Shown here: positions 7,691 through 16,719 of the stretch, piece by piece
How positions within the stretch are numbered: the first letter of the stretch is position 1
How the letters are laid out: each line of letters begins with the position of its first letter
Assembly (NCBI RefSeq): GCF_015752045.1
Contig: NZ_JADOUS010000002.1
Location: 310,001 to 374,000 of the forward strand
Direction of reading: 5' to 3'
Source: Arthrobacter_D sp015752045
GTDB taxonomy: Bacteria; Actinomycetota; Actinomycetes; Actinomycetales; Micrococcaceae
Length of the DNA stretch: 64,000 nucleotides
Notes under the pieces: generated by a model
What the model was told of the DNA's origin: nothing
The model's input: only the letters and a program-made list of their open reading frames with translations
Database searches by the model: none
Program-made: the position numbers and the translations under genes

Positions 7691-8974
7691 ATGTATCTCC
7701 TCGACAACACCCTCCGCCCCTACGCCTGGGGGTCGGACCACGCGATCGCCGACCTGCTGGGCAGGGAGCGGTCGGGCGGGCCCGAGGCGGAGCTGTGGAT
7801 CGGGGCGCACCCGGACTCGCCCTCGGTGGCGCTCGGTCCGGGCGGACCGGACGAGGCGCCCGACGCCGCCGCGAGCCGTGCGGGCGGGCGCCCGCTGGAC
7901 GAGCTGATCGCGGAGGACCCGGAGCACCACCTGGGCGCCGTAGTCGCGGCGGAATTCGGCCGGCTCCCCTTCCTGCTCAAGGTCCTCGCCGCGGAAACCC
8001 CGCTCTCGCTCCAGGTGCATCCGACCCTCGAGCAGGCCCGGGAGGGCTTCGCCCGCGAAGAGGCCGCCGGGGTGGACCGCGCTGCGGCGGGACGCAACTA
8101 CAAGGACGACAACCACAAACCGGAGATGCTCCTCGCGCTGACGCCGTTCGAGATGCTGTGCGGCTTCCGGCCGGCGGCGCAGGCGCGGGCCGTCGTCGCG
8201 ATGCTGGCGGCGCAGATCGACGCCGCCGGCCTCGCCCTCCCTCCCCTGGTCCCGCTGCTGCTCCAGGATCTGGCCCAGCCGGAGGAGCGCACCGCCCTGC
8301 GGTCGGCCTTCGAACGGCTGATCGCGGGCGGCACGGATGTCACGGAAGCGACGGCGGCGGTCGTGGCCGCCCTGGCCTCCGGCGCCCCGACGGCGCCGTA
8401 CGAGGCGGAGCTCTCCACCGTCGTGACGCTCGACGCGCAGTACCCGGGCGACTCGGGGGTGCTGATCTCCCTGCTGCTCAACCGCGTCTCGCTGGCGCCC
8501 GGGGAGGCCGCCTACCTCCCGGCCGGCAACGTCCACGCGTACCTGCACGGGCTCGGCATCGAAGTCATGGCCTCCTCGGACAACGTCCTGCGCGGCGGAC
8601 TCACGCCGAAGTTCGTGGACGTGCCGGAGCTGCTCCGAACCATCTCCTTCGAGGCCGTCGGCGTGCCGACACTCGGCGCCGAGACGACGCTGCTGGGACA
8701 GGAGGTGTTCCGGCCGCCCTTCCGGGAGTTCCAGCTCCAGCGCGTCCAGCTCGAACCCGATGCCGGGCCCGTCCCGCTGGCGCAGGAAGGGCCCGCAGTG
8801 ATCATCGTGGTGTCGGGCTCCGTGCTGCTCGACTCGCCGAAGGGCGAGCTGCGGCTGGAACGCGGCGACAGCGCCTTCCTGCCCGCCGCGGAGGCGCCGG
8901 TCAACGCCCACGTGGTGTCCGGGGCCACGGGCCCCGCCCTGGGCTTCGCCGTCACCACCGCCCCGGGACGCTGA
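7691..8974 (+). CDS. manA: Mannose-6-phosphate isomerase, class I
   Basis: ManA interconverts fructose-6-phosphate and mannose-6-phosphate, feeding GDP-mannose for glycans (a mannose-1-phosphate guanylyltransferase gene lies near 58 kb). The 427-residue zinc cupin begins MYLLDNTLRPYAWGS. Zinc-site residues are visible in LQVHP (Gln, His), in the Glu of NHKPEML, and in the His of NVHAYLHG; the catalytic-region Arg lies in NVLRGGLTPKFVDVPEL. ATG 7691 is chosen because AAGGA lies 7 bases before it and the protein then begins exactly where family members do; the frame is open a little further upstream without homology. It follows LCP by 53 bases on the same strand. Confidence 0.96.
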   Translation: MYLLDNTLRPYAWGSDHAIADLLGRERSGGPEAELWIGAHPDSPSVALGPGGPDEAPDAAASRAGGRPLDELIAEDPEHHLGAVVAAEFGRLPFLLKVLAAETPLSLQVHPTLEQAREGFAREEAAGVDRAAAGRNYKDDNHKPEMLLALTPFEMLCGFRPAAQARAVVAMLAAQIDAAGLALPPLVPLLLQDLAQPEERTALRSAFERLIAGGTDVTEATAAVVAALASGAPTAPYEAELSTVVTLDAQYPGDSGVLISLLLNRVSLAPGEAAYLPAGNVHAYLHGLGIEVMASSDNVLRGGLTPKFVDVPELLRTISFEAVGVPTLGAETTLLGQEVFRPPFREFQLQRVQLEPDAGPVPLAQEGPAVIIVVSGSVLLDSPKGELRLERGDSAFLPAAEAPVNAHVVSGATGPALGFAVTTAPGR

Positions 8975-8978
8975 GACC

Positions 8979-9971
8979 ATGGACCACTTCCTGCAGAGCC
9001 CGCAGTGGGGCGCACTCCAGCGCGACCTGGGACGCACCGTCCATGAGCACTCGGGTCCCGGCTGGCGCTTCCTGGCCATCGAGGAGAGCAATCCCGCCGG
9101 GCCACTGCTCTACGTCCCCTACGGTCCGATCGCCACCTCCCCGGCCGCCTTCGACGCCGCACTGGCCGCACTGACGGACCTGGCGCGCAGCAGCGGCGCC
9201 GTGTTCGTCCGGATCGAGCCGGTGGATGCAGGCCTCGCGGATGCCGACCCCGCCGCGTTCCTGCGCACGCGCGGCCTCCGGCCGGCCCCGGCCAACCAGC
9301 AGCCGGAGCTCACCTGGATCGTGGACCTGGACCGGGACTTCAAGGACGTCCTCGCGGACATGAAGCCGGTCAACCGCAATCTGTACCGCAACATCCACAA
9401 GAAGGGCGTGACCTTCCAGTCCAGCCAGGACCCCGCGGAGATCGCGGTCCTGCTGCGCTTCCTGCACCTGACGTCGGCGCGCAACGGCTTCAAGCCGCAG
9501 AGCGACGACTACCTGACCCAGGTGGCCCGATCCCTCATGCCCGCCGGCGCCGCGACCCTCTTCATCGCGGAGCTCGACGGCGCGCCGATCGCCGCCGCCC
9601 TCGCCTACGACTCGGCGGACACGCGGACCTATGCCCACGCAGCGCTGGACGACGCCCACCGGAAACTCAGTGCCGGGATCCCGCTGCTGGTCACCCTCAT
9701 GGCCGATGCCGCGGACAGGGGACTGAAGCAGGTGGACCTCTGGGGCGTCGCCCCCGCGGACCACCCGGACCACAAGTGGGCGGGCTTCACGGCGTTCAAG
9801 AAGTCCTTCGGCGGCCGCGAGGTCGCCTACCCGGGGACCTGGGACCTGCCGGTGCGCAAGCTGCGCTACCGCGGCTACGAGCTGGCCCGGGCCGGGGCGC
9901 AGGCCGCCCGCCAGGGCCTGCGCGCCGCACGGACACTGCCTGCCCGGCTGCGCACCGCGGTCCACCGCTGA
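8979..9971 (+). CDS. FemX/FemABX-type peptidoglycan bridge aminoacyltransferase
   Basis: A 330-residue protein of the FemABX family, which adds amino acids from aminoacyl-tRNA to the lysine side chain of lipid II to build interpeptide bridges, as expected in Micrococcaceae. It has two GNAT-like halves. Features include the N-terminal FLQSPQWGALQ motif, the central PVNRNLYRNIHKKGV segment typical of the family, and a second GNAT core around AATLFIAELDGAPIAAALAY. The C-terminal GFTAFKKSFGGREVAYPGTWDLPV block is the conserved family end. It starts 4 bases after manA and shares its operon. The added amino acid cannot be told from sequence. Confidence 0.9.
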   Translation: MDHFLQSPQWGALQRDLGRTVHEHSGPGWRFLAIEESNPAGPLLYVPYGPIATSPAAFDAALAALTDLARSSGAVFVRIEPVDAGLADADPAAFLRTRGLRPAPANQQPELTWIVDLDRDFKDVLADMKPVNRNLYRNIHKKGVTFQSSQDPAEIAVLLRFLHLTSARNGFKPQSDDYLTQVARSLMPAGAATLFIAELDGAPIAAALAYDSADTRTYAHAALDDAHRKLSAGIPLLVTLMADAADRGLKQVDLWGVAPADHPDHKWAGFTAFKKSFGGREVAYPGTWDLPVRKLRYRGYELARAGAQAARQGLRAARTLPARLRTAVHR

Positions 9972-10061
9972 CGCGGAGGCTCGTACGGCGGCGCGGCCCC
10001 TGTCCCGGCGGCTCGTACTTCGCAGGACAGCCGGCCCCGGCGGCTCGCGCGGCGCGGCCCG

Positions 10062-11114
10062 CTAGTCCCGGACGCGCGCGTAGGTCTCCCACTTGTGGGC
10101 CTGGTGCTCGCCGTCGACCACGCGGATGGTGCCGGACTTCGAGCGCATGACGATGGACTGCGTGAGGACCTTGTCCTTGCTGTAGCGCACGCCGCGCAGC
10201 AGGTCGCCGTCGGTGATGCCCGTGGCCGCGAAGTAGCAGTTGTCGCTCGTGACGAGGTCGTTGGTCGACAGGACGCGGTCGAGGTCGTGCCCCGCGTCGA
10301 GCGCCTTCTGCTTCTCCTCGTCGCTGGTGGGCCAGAGCCTGCCCTGGATGACGCCGCCGAGGGACTTGATGGCGCAGGCCGCCACGATCCCCTCGGGGGT
10401 CCCGCCGATGCCCATCAGGGCGTCGACGTCGGTCCCCTCGCGGGCCGCGGCGATGGCCCCGGCGACGTCGCCGTCCATGATGAACTTGGTGCGCGCGCCG
10501 GCCGCGCGGATCTCCTCGACGAGCGGCTTGTGGCGGTCGCGGTCCAGGATCATCACGTTGAGCTGGCTGACCTTCTTGTTGTTCGCCTTCGCGATGAGAT
10601 GCAGGTTCTGCTTGACCGGCAGGCGCAGGTCCACCATGTCGGCGGCTTCCGGCCCGGTCACGAGCTTCTCCATGTAGAAGACGGCGGACGGGTCGAACAT
10701 CGAGCCCCGCTCCGCGACCGCGAGCACGGCGAGCGCGTTGTTGATGCCCAGCGCCGTCAGGCGGGTGCCGTCGATCGGGTCGACGGCGACATCGCACTCG
10801 GGACCGCTGCCGTCGCCCACGCGTTCACCGTTGAACAGCATGGGGGCCTCGTCCTTCTCGCCCTCCCCGATCACCACGATGCCGTTGAAGTGCACCGTCT
10901 GCAGGAGGGACCGCATTGCGTCCACCGCGGCGCCGTCGGCCAGGTTCTTGTCGCCGAACCCTACCCAGTGACCGCCCGCGATGGCCGCGGCCTCCGTGAC
11001 GCGGACGAGTTCGAGGGCGAGGTTCCGGTCCGGTTCCTTGTCCCCGACGGCCAGGGCCGGTGACAGGGTCGAGTACTGGGCATTCGTAGCGTTCTGGGAC
11101 ACGTCTATCCTCAT
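10062..11114 (-). CDS. glpX: Fructose-1,6-bisphosphatase, class II
   Basis: GlpX hydrolyses fructose-1,6-bisphosphate to fructose-6-phosphate, the gluconeogenic step; in actinobacteria it is usually the main FBPase. The 350-residue protein carries the lithium-sensitive phosphatase core: GEGEKDEAPML (metal-binding Glu/Asp), DPIDGTRLTALG (the DPIDGT motif) and a MGIGGTPEGI loop. The ATG at 11114 lacks a strong ribosome site; a TATGAT hexamer 47 bases upstream (around 11161-11166) may be its -10. It is divergent from the DUF4245 gene and converges with femX across a short GC-rich gap. glpX-DUF4245-fumarase is a conserved actinobacterial arrangement. Confidence 0.96.
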   Translation of the reverse strand: MRIDVSQNATNAQYSTLSPALAVGDKEPDRNLALELVRVTEAAAIAGGHWVGFGDKNLADGAAVDAMRSLLQTVHFNGIVVIGEGEKDEAPMLFNGERVGDGSGPECDVAVDPIDGTRLTALGINNALAVLAVAERGSMFDPSAVFYMEKLVTGPEAADMVDLRLPVKQNLHLIAKANNKKVSQLNVMILDRDRHKPLVEEIRAAGARTKFIMDGDVAGAIAAAREGTDVDALMGIGGTPEGIVAACAIKSLGGVIQGRLWPTSDEEKQKALDAGHDLDRVLSTNDLVTSDNCYFAATGITDGDLLRGVRYSKDKVLTQSIVMRSKSGTIRVVDGEHQAHKWETYARVRD

Positions 11115-11256
11115 CGTCGAAGGTCATCGGCCAGGATGCGGGCGTACCTGTCCGGTGGTGTCATCATAGGCGCGCGGACGGCGCCGCGCCCGCCCATGGC
11201 GCATCCGTGCTGCACCCCGGGCACCCGCCCGGTTAGGTGCCGCGGCCGGCATCAGC

Positions 11257-11262
11257 GAAAAT
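11257..11262 (+). promoter_or_regulatory. Candidate -10 element for leaderless DUF4245 gene
   Basis: GAAAAT ends 6 bases before the GTG at 11269. A GGAGGGG run immediately precedes the codon, so either leaderless or leadered initiation is possible. Confidence 0.3.
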
Positions 11263-11268
11263 GGAGGG

Positions 11269-12033
11269 GTGAGCGATCAAGGCGACGAGCGGACCACCCC
11301 CGGGACACGACCACGCTCCGGGGACGGGCGGGACGAGGCCGAGCAGCCGGCCGCGCAGGCGGTCGAACAACCGTCCCCGCGCCCGGCCGACGGCGCCCGG
11401 CTCGCGGAGGAACTGGACGCCGACGCCCCGCCCATCACGCTCACGCCGAACCAGGCCAAACGCGCCAGCTCCACGGCCCGCGGCATGCTGATCGCCACCG
11501 GCGCGACCATCGCCGTCGTCCTCCCGGTCTACTTCCTGAATCCCACCTACACCGCGGAGACCTACCGGCGCGACATCGACGTCGAGACCGTCGCGCGCCA
11601 GGCCGCGGGCGACGCCGGCTACCTCCCGGCGTCGCCGGCCCTGCCGGAGGGCTGGTCCTCCAACTACGCACGCTGGGTCACCGGACGCAGCGACGCCGTC
11701 GATTTCTGGGAGGTCGGGTTCCTCACCGCGGACACCGGCTTCATCCAGCTCACCCAGACCGACGACGCGAACCCCACGTGGACGGCCCAGCGCGTCGGCG
11801 ACGCCCAGGTCTCGGGCGCGCGGACCATCGGCGGGATCGAGTGGGACCTCCTGGACGCGCCGAACGGCGACACCGTCCTGACGTCCGAGGTGGACGGCGT
11901 GACGGTCGTCCTCAACGGGGAGGCCTCCCTCACCGAGTTCGACACCGTGGGCGAGGCCGTCGTCGAGGACATCCGGCAGAACGCCGTCGAGGAGGCCGAG
12001 CGCCTGTCATCTTCGGCCGCGGACGGCTCCTGA
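11269..12033 (+). CDS. DUF4245 domain-containing membrane-anchored protein
   Basis: A 254-residue protein with a charged, disordered N terminus (~1-70), one transmembrane helix (STARGMLIATGATIAVVLPVYFL, about 75-97) and an extracytoplasmic DUF4245 domain containing LPEGWSSNYARWVTG and VDFWEVGFLTADTGFIQL. The function is unknown. The gene is a regular neighbour of glpX and fumarase genes in actinobacteria. The topology implies a type II membrane protein with its domain outside the cell. Start GTG 11269 is the only good in-frame start before the helix. The carbonic anhydrase gene follows within 30 bases on the same strand. Confidence 0.88.
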   Translation: MSDQGDERTTPGTRPRSGDGRDEAEQPAAQAVEQPSPRPADGARLAEELDADAPPITLTPNQAKRASSTARGMLIATGATIAVVLPVYFLNPTYTAETYRRDIDVETVARQAAGDAGYLPASPALPEGWSSNYARWVTGRSDAVDFWEVGFLTADTGFIQLTQTDDANPTWTAQRVGDAQVSGARTIGGIEWDLLDAPNGDTVLTSEVDGVTVVLNGEASLTEFDTVGEAVVEDIRQNAVEEAERLSSSAADGS

Positions 12034-12046
12034 GGGCCGGAGACAG

Positions 12047-12052
12047 TACAGT
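12047..12052 (+). promoter_or_regulatory. Candidate -10 element for leaderless carbonic anhydrase gene
   Basis: TACAGT ends 7 bases before the GTG at 12060, so transcription could start at that codon. Confidence 0.35.
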
Positions 12053-12059
12053 GGGCGGC

Positions 12060-12674
12060 GTGACCCAGCAACTGACCCCCGCCGCTGCCTGGCTTCGACT
12101 GCAGGAGGGCAACGCGCGGTTCGTGGCCTCCGACGTCTCGCACCCCAACCAGGACGCCCTGCGCCGCACCGCGCTCGTGAACGACCAGAACCCGTTCGCC
12201 GTCATCTTCGGCTGCTCGGACTCGCGCCTGGCCGCGGAGATCATCTTCGACCTCGGCCTCGGCGACGTCTTCGTGGTCCGCACCGCCGGGCAGGTGATCG
12301 ACGACGCCGTCCTCGGCTCGCTCGAGTACAGCGTGAGCGTGCTCGGCGTCCCGCTGATCGTGATCCTCGGTCATGACAGCTGCGGTGCCGTCACCGCGAC
12401 CATGAACGCGATCGAGACCGGCGACATGCCCACGGGCTTCCTCCGCGACCTCGTCGAACGAATCACCCCGTCCGTCCTGACCGCGCGGCGGGCAGGGATC
12501 AGCGACGTCAACACGACCGTCATCGAGCACACGAAGCAGACCGCCCAGCGGCTGGTCGACAGCTCCCGCGTCATCTCGGACGCCGTCGAGGACGGGGCGG
12601 TCGCCGTCATCGGCGTCTCCTACCGCCTCGACGAGGGCAAGGCCGTGCTGGTGTCAGGATTTGGCGCACTGTAG
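12060..12674 (+). CDS. Beta-class carbonic anhydrase
   Basis: The enzyme interconverts CO2 and bicarbonate, supplying bicarbonate to carboxylases such as PurK. The ~204-residue protein has the beta-class zinc ligands: FGCSDSRL (Cys, with the Asp-Arg dyad) and LGHDSCGAV (His and Cys). The VVRTAGQVIDD segment between them is also typical. GTG 12060 is preferred because TACAGT upstream would make it leaderless and homologues begin with (M)TQQLTP; GTG 12051 with GGAG 8 bases before it is the alternative. It overlaps nothing and is followed 22 bases later by fumarase. Confidence 0.94.
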   Translation: MTQQLTPAAAWLRLQEGNARFVASDVSHPNQDALRRTALVNDQNPFAVIFGCSDSRLAAEIIFDLGLGDVFVVRTAGQVIDDAVLGSLEYSVSVLGVPLIVILGHDSCGAVTATMNAIETGDMPTGFLRDLVERITPSVLTARRAGISDVNTTVIEHTKQTAQRLVDSSRVISDAVEDGAVAVIGVSYRLDEGKAVLVSGFGAL

Positions 12675-12696
12675 AGCCAGCAGTGAGAATTGCGGC

Positions 12697-14127
12697 ATGA
12701 CTCCAACGCCTGCAGCCAGCCCGGAATACCGCATCGAACACGACACCATGGGCGAGGTGCGTGTCCCGGTCGACGCCCTGTACCGGGCGCAGACGCAGCG
12801 GGCCGTCGAGAACTTTCCCATCTCCGGCACCACCCTCGAGCGGTCGCACATCGAGGCGCTCGCGCGCATCAAGAAGGCCGCAGCGACGGCCAACGCCGAG
12901 CTCGGCGTGCTCGACGAGGAGCGTGCGCGGGCCATCGAGGCGGCGGCCGAGGACGTGGCGTCGGGCCGGTACGACGGCGACTTCCCCGTGGACATCTACC
13001 AGACGGGCTCGGGCACGTCCTCGAACATGAACGCGAACGAGGTCATCGCGACCCTCGCGAGCCGCGCACTCGAGGCAGCCGGGAGCTCCACCTCGGTGCA
13101 CCCGAACGACCACGTCAACGCGTCGCAGTCCTCGAACGACGTCTTCCCCACGTCCGTCCATGTCGCCGCGACGTCGGCGCTCGTCAAGGACCTCATCCCG
13201 GCGCTGGCGCACCTCGCCGAGGCGCTCGAGCGCAAGGCCGCCGAGTTCAGCACCGTGGTCAAATCCGGCCGCACCCACCTCATGGACGCCACCCCGGTCA
13301 CGCTGGGCCAGGAATTCGGCGGCTACGCGGCCCAGGTGCGCTACGGGATCGAGCGCATCGAGGCCTCGCTGCCCCGGGTGGCCGAGGTGCCGCTGGGCGG
13401 CACCGCCGTCGGCACCGGCATCAACACCCCGGCCGGCTTCTCGGCGCGGGTCATCGAACTGCTCGCCGAGGACACCGGGCTCCCGCTCACCGAGGCACGC
13501 GACCACTTCGAGGCGCAGGCCAACCGCGACTCCCTCGTCGAGGTCTCGGGCATGCTGCGCACCATCGCTGTGTCCCTCACGAAGATCCACAACGATCTGC
13601 GCTGGCTCGGGTCCGGCCCCAACACCGGCCTCGGCGAGATCGCCCTCCCGGACCTGCAGCCCGGCTCGTCGATCATGCCCGGCAAGGTCAACCCGGTGAT
13701 CGCGGAGGCCGTCATCATGGTCTGCGCGCAGGTGGTGGGCAATGACGCCACCGTGGCCTGGTCCGGTACCAACGGGGCGTTCGAGCTGAACGTCGGCATC
13801 CCCGTGATCGCCCGGAACGTCTTGGAATCCATCCGCCTGCTGAGCACCTCGACGCGCGTGTCCGCCGACCGCATGATCGACGGCATCACCGCGAACGTCG
13901 AGCGTGCGCGCTTCCTCGCCGAGGCGTCCCCCTCGATCGTCACGCCGCTCAACAAGTACATCGGCTACGAGAACGCGGCGAAGATCGCGAAGAAGGCCGT
14001 CGCCGAGGGCCTCACGGTGCGCGAGGCCGTCGTCGCCCTCGGGTTCGTGGAGCGCGGCGAGCTGACCGAGGAGCAGCTGGACTCGGCGCTCGATGTCCTC
14101 TCGATGACGCGACCCCCGCAGGCCTGA
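12697..14127 (+). CDS. fumC: Class II fumarate hydratase
   Basis: FumC reversibly hydrates fumarate to L-malate in the TCA cycle, the step after the succinate dehydrogenase encoded at 59-62.6 kb. The ~476-residue protein belongs to the fumarase/aspartase superfamily: QTGSGTSSNMNANEV, SSNDVFPTS, SGRTHLMDATPVTLGQE and the signature GSSIMPGKVNP with the catalytic Ser. Its length and all conserved blocks are intact. ATG 12697 fits homologues; the frame is open 36 bases further upstream, but that stretch overlaps the carbonic anhydrase end. A strong hairpin terminator follows. Confidence 0.96.
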   Translation: MTPTPAASPEYRIEHDTMGEVRVPVDALYRAQTQRAVENFPISGTTLERSHIEALARIKKAAATANAELGVLDEERARAIEAAAEDVASGRYDGDFPVDIYQTGSGTSSNMNANEVIATLASRALEAAGSSTSVHPNDHVNASQSSNDVFPTSVHVAATSALVKDLIPALAHLAEALERKAAEFSTVVKSGRTHLMDATPVTLGQEFGGYAAQVRYGIERIEASLPRVAEVPLGGTAVGTGINTPAGFSARVIELLAEDTGLPLTEARDHFEAQANRDSLVEVSGMLRTIAVSLTKIHNDLRWLGSGPNTGLGEIALPDLQPGSSIMPGKVNPVIAEAVIMVCAQVVGNDATVAWSGTNGAFELNVGIPVIARNVLESIRLLSTSTRVSADRMIDGITANVERARFLAEASPSIVTPLNKYIGYENAAKIAKKAVAEGLTVREAVVALGFVERGELTEEQLDSALDVLSMTRPPQA

Positions 14128-14148
14128 CCCGCAGCGGTCCCCGGCTCC

Positions 14149-14182
14149 GGGAGGGGCGTACCCGCCCGGGTGCGCCCCTCCC
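14149..14182 (+). terminator. Hairpin after fumC
   Basis: A 10-base outer stem (GGGAGGGGCG with CGCCCCTCCC) encloses an inner ACCCG-cc-CGGGT stem, 21 bases after the fumC stop. There is no long T tract, as is common in actinobacteria. Confidence 0.6.
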
Positions 14183-14202
14183 CCGTGTCCGGGACGCATT
14201 AT

Positions 14203-14229
14203 TTTGCACTTGAAGGTTTCGAGTGCAAA
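14203..14229. promoter_or_regulatory. Probable TetR operator upstream of the efflux operon
   Basis: A perfect inverted repeat TTTGCACT-N11-AGTGCAAA ends 10 bases before the regulator's GTG. TATACT at 14232-14237 next to it resembles a -10. A TetR dimer bound here would block transcription of its own gene and the coupled MFS gene. The assignment to this TetR is inferred from position. Confidence 0.6.
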
Positions 14230-14239
14230 TATATACTCC

Positions 14240-14926
14240 GTGACTGAGAGTGCAACAGACGAGGCCCCCGGGCTCCGGGAGCGCAAGCGCCGCCGGACGA
14301 GGGCCTCCGTCGTGTCGGTGGCACGGCGGCTCACCCTCGAGCACGGCCTCACCGGATTCACGGTCGAGCAGCTGTGTGACGAGGTCGGTATCTCCCGGCG
14401 CACGTTCTTCAACTACTTCCCGTCGAAGGAGGATGCCGTCCTCGGGCATCCCGACGAGGGCCTCCCGCAGGCGATCCTCGACGCCTTCATCGACTCCGGC
14501 CGGACCACACCACCCCAGCCCCTCCTCGACGCCCTCGCCGACCTCTTCGCGGCGTTCGGCAGCCGGATGGCGATCACGCGGGAGGAGTACGAGGCGATGT
14601 CCGCCGTCCTGCACCGTGAACCGCACCTCCTGGTGAGGATGGCCGCCCGGACCGAGTCGAAGTCCCAGCTCCTGACCGACCTCATCCTCGAGCGGGAGGG
14701 CCTGCCGGCGGACTCCCCGGAAGCGCGCGTCGCCACCTTCGTGCTGGGCGGCCTGGCCCGCAGGTCCTTCGACGAGTTCTTCGCGGAGGGCAACCCCCTC
14801 TCCTACGGGGAGGTCTTCCGGCGGAACATCGACGCCCTGCGCTACCTCTTCCCTTCCCCTTCACCCTCCCCTTCCCCGGAGGCCGCCGGCGGCCTCCCCG
14901 TTCCCGAGAACCAGGACACAGCATGA
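14240..14926 (+). CDS. TetR family transcriptional regulator
   Basis: A ~228-residue TetR-type repressor. The N-terminal helix-turn-helix lies in TVEQLCDEVGISRRTFFNYFPSK (residues ~40-62) and is followed by a helical ligand-binding domain. The C terminus has a (PS)n run, PSPSPSPSP, likely a flexible tail. GTG 14240 is chosen because the upstream inverted repeat and -10-like sequence lie directly before it; a TTG at 14204 is inside that repeat and unlikely. The last codons overlap the MFS gene as ATGA, so regulator and pump are co-transcribed. By context it probably senses a compound exported by the pump. Confidence 0.9.
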   Translation: MTESATDEAPGLRERKRRRTRASVVSVARRLTLEHGLTGFTVEQLCDEVGISRRTFFNYFPSKEDAVLGHPDEGLPQAILDAFIDSGRTTPPQPLLDALADLFAAFGSRMAITREEYEAMSAVLHREPHLLVRMAARTESKSQLLTDLILEREGLPADSPEARVATFVLGGLARRSFDEFFAEGNPLSYGEVFRRNIDALRYLFPSPSPSPSPEAAGGLPVPENQDTA

Positions 14927-16599
14927 GTACAACGACGGCGCAGGACGGCGCGCTCCTCCTGACGCAGAGACGCATCTGGATCATCTTCTCGGCGCTCATC
15001 GCCGGGATGCTGCTCTCGAGCCTCGACCAGACCATCGTCTCCACCGCCATGCCCACCATCGTGGGCCAGCTCGGCGGCGTCGAGCACCAGGTCTGGATCA
15101 CGACGGCGTACCTCCTCGCCACCACGATCGTGATGCCCATCTACGGCAAGTTCGGCGACGTCCTGGGGCGCCGCAACCTCTTCCTCTTCGCCATCGCGCT
15201 CTTCACGGTCGCCTCGATCGGGTGCGCGTTTGCCACGGACTTCTGGGCGTTCGTGATCTTCCGGGCCATCCAGGGCCTCGGCGGCGGCGGCCTGATGATC
15301 CTGTCGCAGGCGATCATCGCCGACATCGTCCCGGCCAACGAGCGCGGCAAGTACATGGGCCCCCTCGGCGGCATCTTCGGCCTCAGCGCCGTCGCCGGGC
15401 CCCTGCTCGGCGGCTACTTCGTGGACCACCTCACGTGGAACTGGGCGTTCTACATCAACATCCCCATCGGTATCGCCGCCTTCGCCATCGCCTGGTTCAC
15501 GCTGCGGCTGCCGTCCAGGAAGGCCACGAAGCGCATCGACCTCCCCGGCGTCGTCCTGCTGTCCATCGCCACGACCTGCCTGATCTTCTTCACCGACTTC
15601 GGCGGCGACGCGGCAGAGGGCTGGACCTCGCCGCTCACCTGGGCATTCGGGGCCGGTATGGTCCTGGCCGTGGCGGCCTTCATCATGGTCGAGCGCCGCG
15701 CCGAGGACCCGATCATCCCGCTGCACCTCTTCCGCAACCGCACCTTCGTGACCAGTACCGGCATCGGCCTGACGCTCGGCCTCGGCATGTTCGCCGCGCT
15801 GGCGTTCATGCCGACCTTCCTGCAGATGGCCTCCGGGACGTCGGCCGCCGTGTCCGGGCTGCTCCTCGTCCCGATGATCGTGGGCCTCATGGGGACGTCG
15901 ATCTGGTCCGGCATCGCGATCTCCCGCACCGGCCGGTACCGCAAGTACCCGATCGTCGGCGTCTCGATCACCCTCGCGACCCTGGTCTGGATGTCCACGC
16001 TCACGGCCGCCACCCCGATCTGGGTCATCTGCACCATGCTGTTCTTCTTCGGCGCGGGGCTGGGCCTCATCATGCAGGTGATCGTCCTCGTGGTGCAGAA
16101 CGCGGTGGCCCCGACCATGGTCGGCGTCGCCACCAGCACCAACAACTACTTCCGCGAGGTCGGTGCGTCGCTCGGCGTCGCCGTCTTCGGCGCCATCTTC
16201 ACGAGCCGCCTCTCGGAACGGCTCAACGGGACATTCGCCTCGTTCGGCGCCAGTCCGGAGGCCGCGGGCCAGGCAACATCCACCCTCGATCCGGCCGCGC
16301 TCAACGCCCTGCCGGACCAGGTGCGCGCCGCCGTCGTGAGCGACTACGCCGAGTCGCTGGCGCCCGTGTTCCTCTACCTCGTGCCGTTCCTGGCGATCGC
16401 CCTCGTCCTCGCGCTCCTGCTGCGGGAGATCCCGCTGTCGGCGACATCGGGCATGGTCGCGCGCGGCGAGGCGATCGGCGGCGAGGAAGCCGTCCGCCTC
16501 GAGCGCGAACGCGCTACCGGCCCGGGCGGCTCCGCGGGCCAGGCGCCGACCACGACGGCGGGCGCACCCACCGGGTCGTCGGAGCATTCCGACGCCTGA
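14923..16599 (+). CDS. DHA2-family MFS multidrug efflux transporter (14 TM)
   Basis: A 558-residue major facilitator of the DHA2/EmrB-QacA type, a proton-driven drug exporter. About 14 hydrophobic helices are visible. Family motifs include LDQTIVSTAMPTI (motif D1 in TM1), GKFGDVLGRRNLFLF (motif A in the loop after TM2), and GPLLGGYFVDHLTWNWAFYINIPIG (motif C region). The last ~50 residues form a soluble, Gly/Thr-rich tail. It starts within the TetR stop codon (ATGA), so the two form one unit. The substrate is unknown. Confidence 0.94.
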   Translation: MSTTTAQDGALLLTQRRIWIIFSALIAGMLLSSLDQTIVSTAMPTIVGQLGGVEHQVWITTAYLLATTIVMPIYGKFGDVLGRRNLFLFAIALFTVASIGCAFATDFWAFVIFRAIQGLGGGGLMILSQAIIADIVPANERGKYMGPLGGIFGLSAVAGPLLGGYFVDHLTWNWAFYINIPIGIAAFAIAWFTLRLPSRKATKRIDLPGVVLLSIATTCLIFFTDFGGDAAEGWTSPLTWAFGAGMVLAVAAFIMVERRAEDPIIPLHLFRNRTFVTSTGIGLTLGLGMFAALAFMPTFLQMASGTSAAVSGLLLVPMIVGLMGTSIWSGIAISRTGRYRKYPIVGVSITLATLVWMSTLTAATPIWVICTMLFFFGAGLGLIMQVIVLVVQNAVAPTMVGVATSTNNYFREVGASLGVAVFGAIFTSRLSERLNGTFASFGASPEAAGQATSTLDPAALNALPDQVRAAVVSDYAESLAPVFLYLVPFLAIALVLALLLREIPLSATSGMVARGEAIGGEEAVRLERERATGPGGSAGQAPTTTAGAPTGSSEHSDA

Positions 16600-16613
16600 A
16601 CCGTCCGACGCCC

Positions 16614-16714
16614 GGCCCGAGCGGCGGCCGGCCCGTGCGCGCTGCCGACCCGAGCGGCGTCCGGCCCGAGCGGCGGCCGACGCGTGCGCGCTGCCGGCCC
16701 GTGCGCGCTGCCGG
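16614..16714. repeat. Short GC-rich interleaved repeats between MFS and NUDIX genes
   Basis: Two short units alternate: a CCCGAGCGGCG-type unit (three copies) and a CGTGCGCGCTGCCG-type unit (three copies). They fill almost the whole gap between the convergent MFS gene and NUDIX pseudogene. No start codon with coding character is present. They may form hairpins that end transcription on both strands. Confidence 0.6.
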
Positions 16715-16719
16715 GACGG

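Noticed and set aside
14204..14239. TTG start for the TetR gene at 14204
   Set aside because: It lies within the inverted repeat that looks like the operator, and adds residues with no family support.
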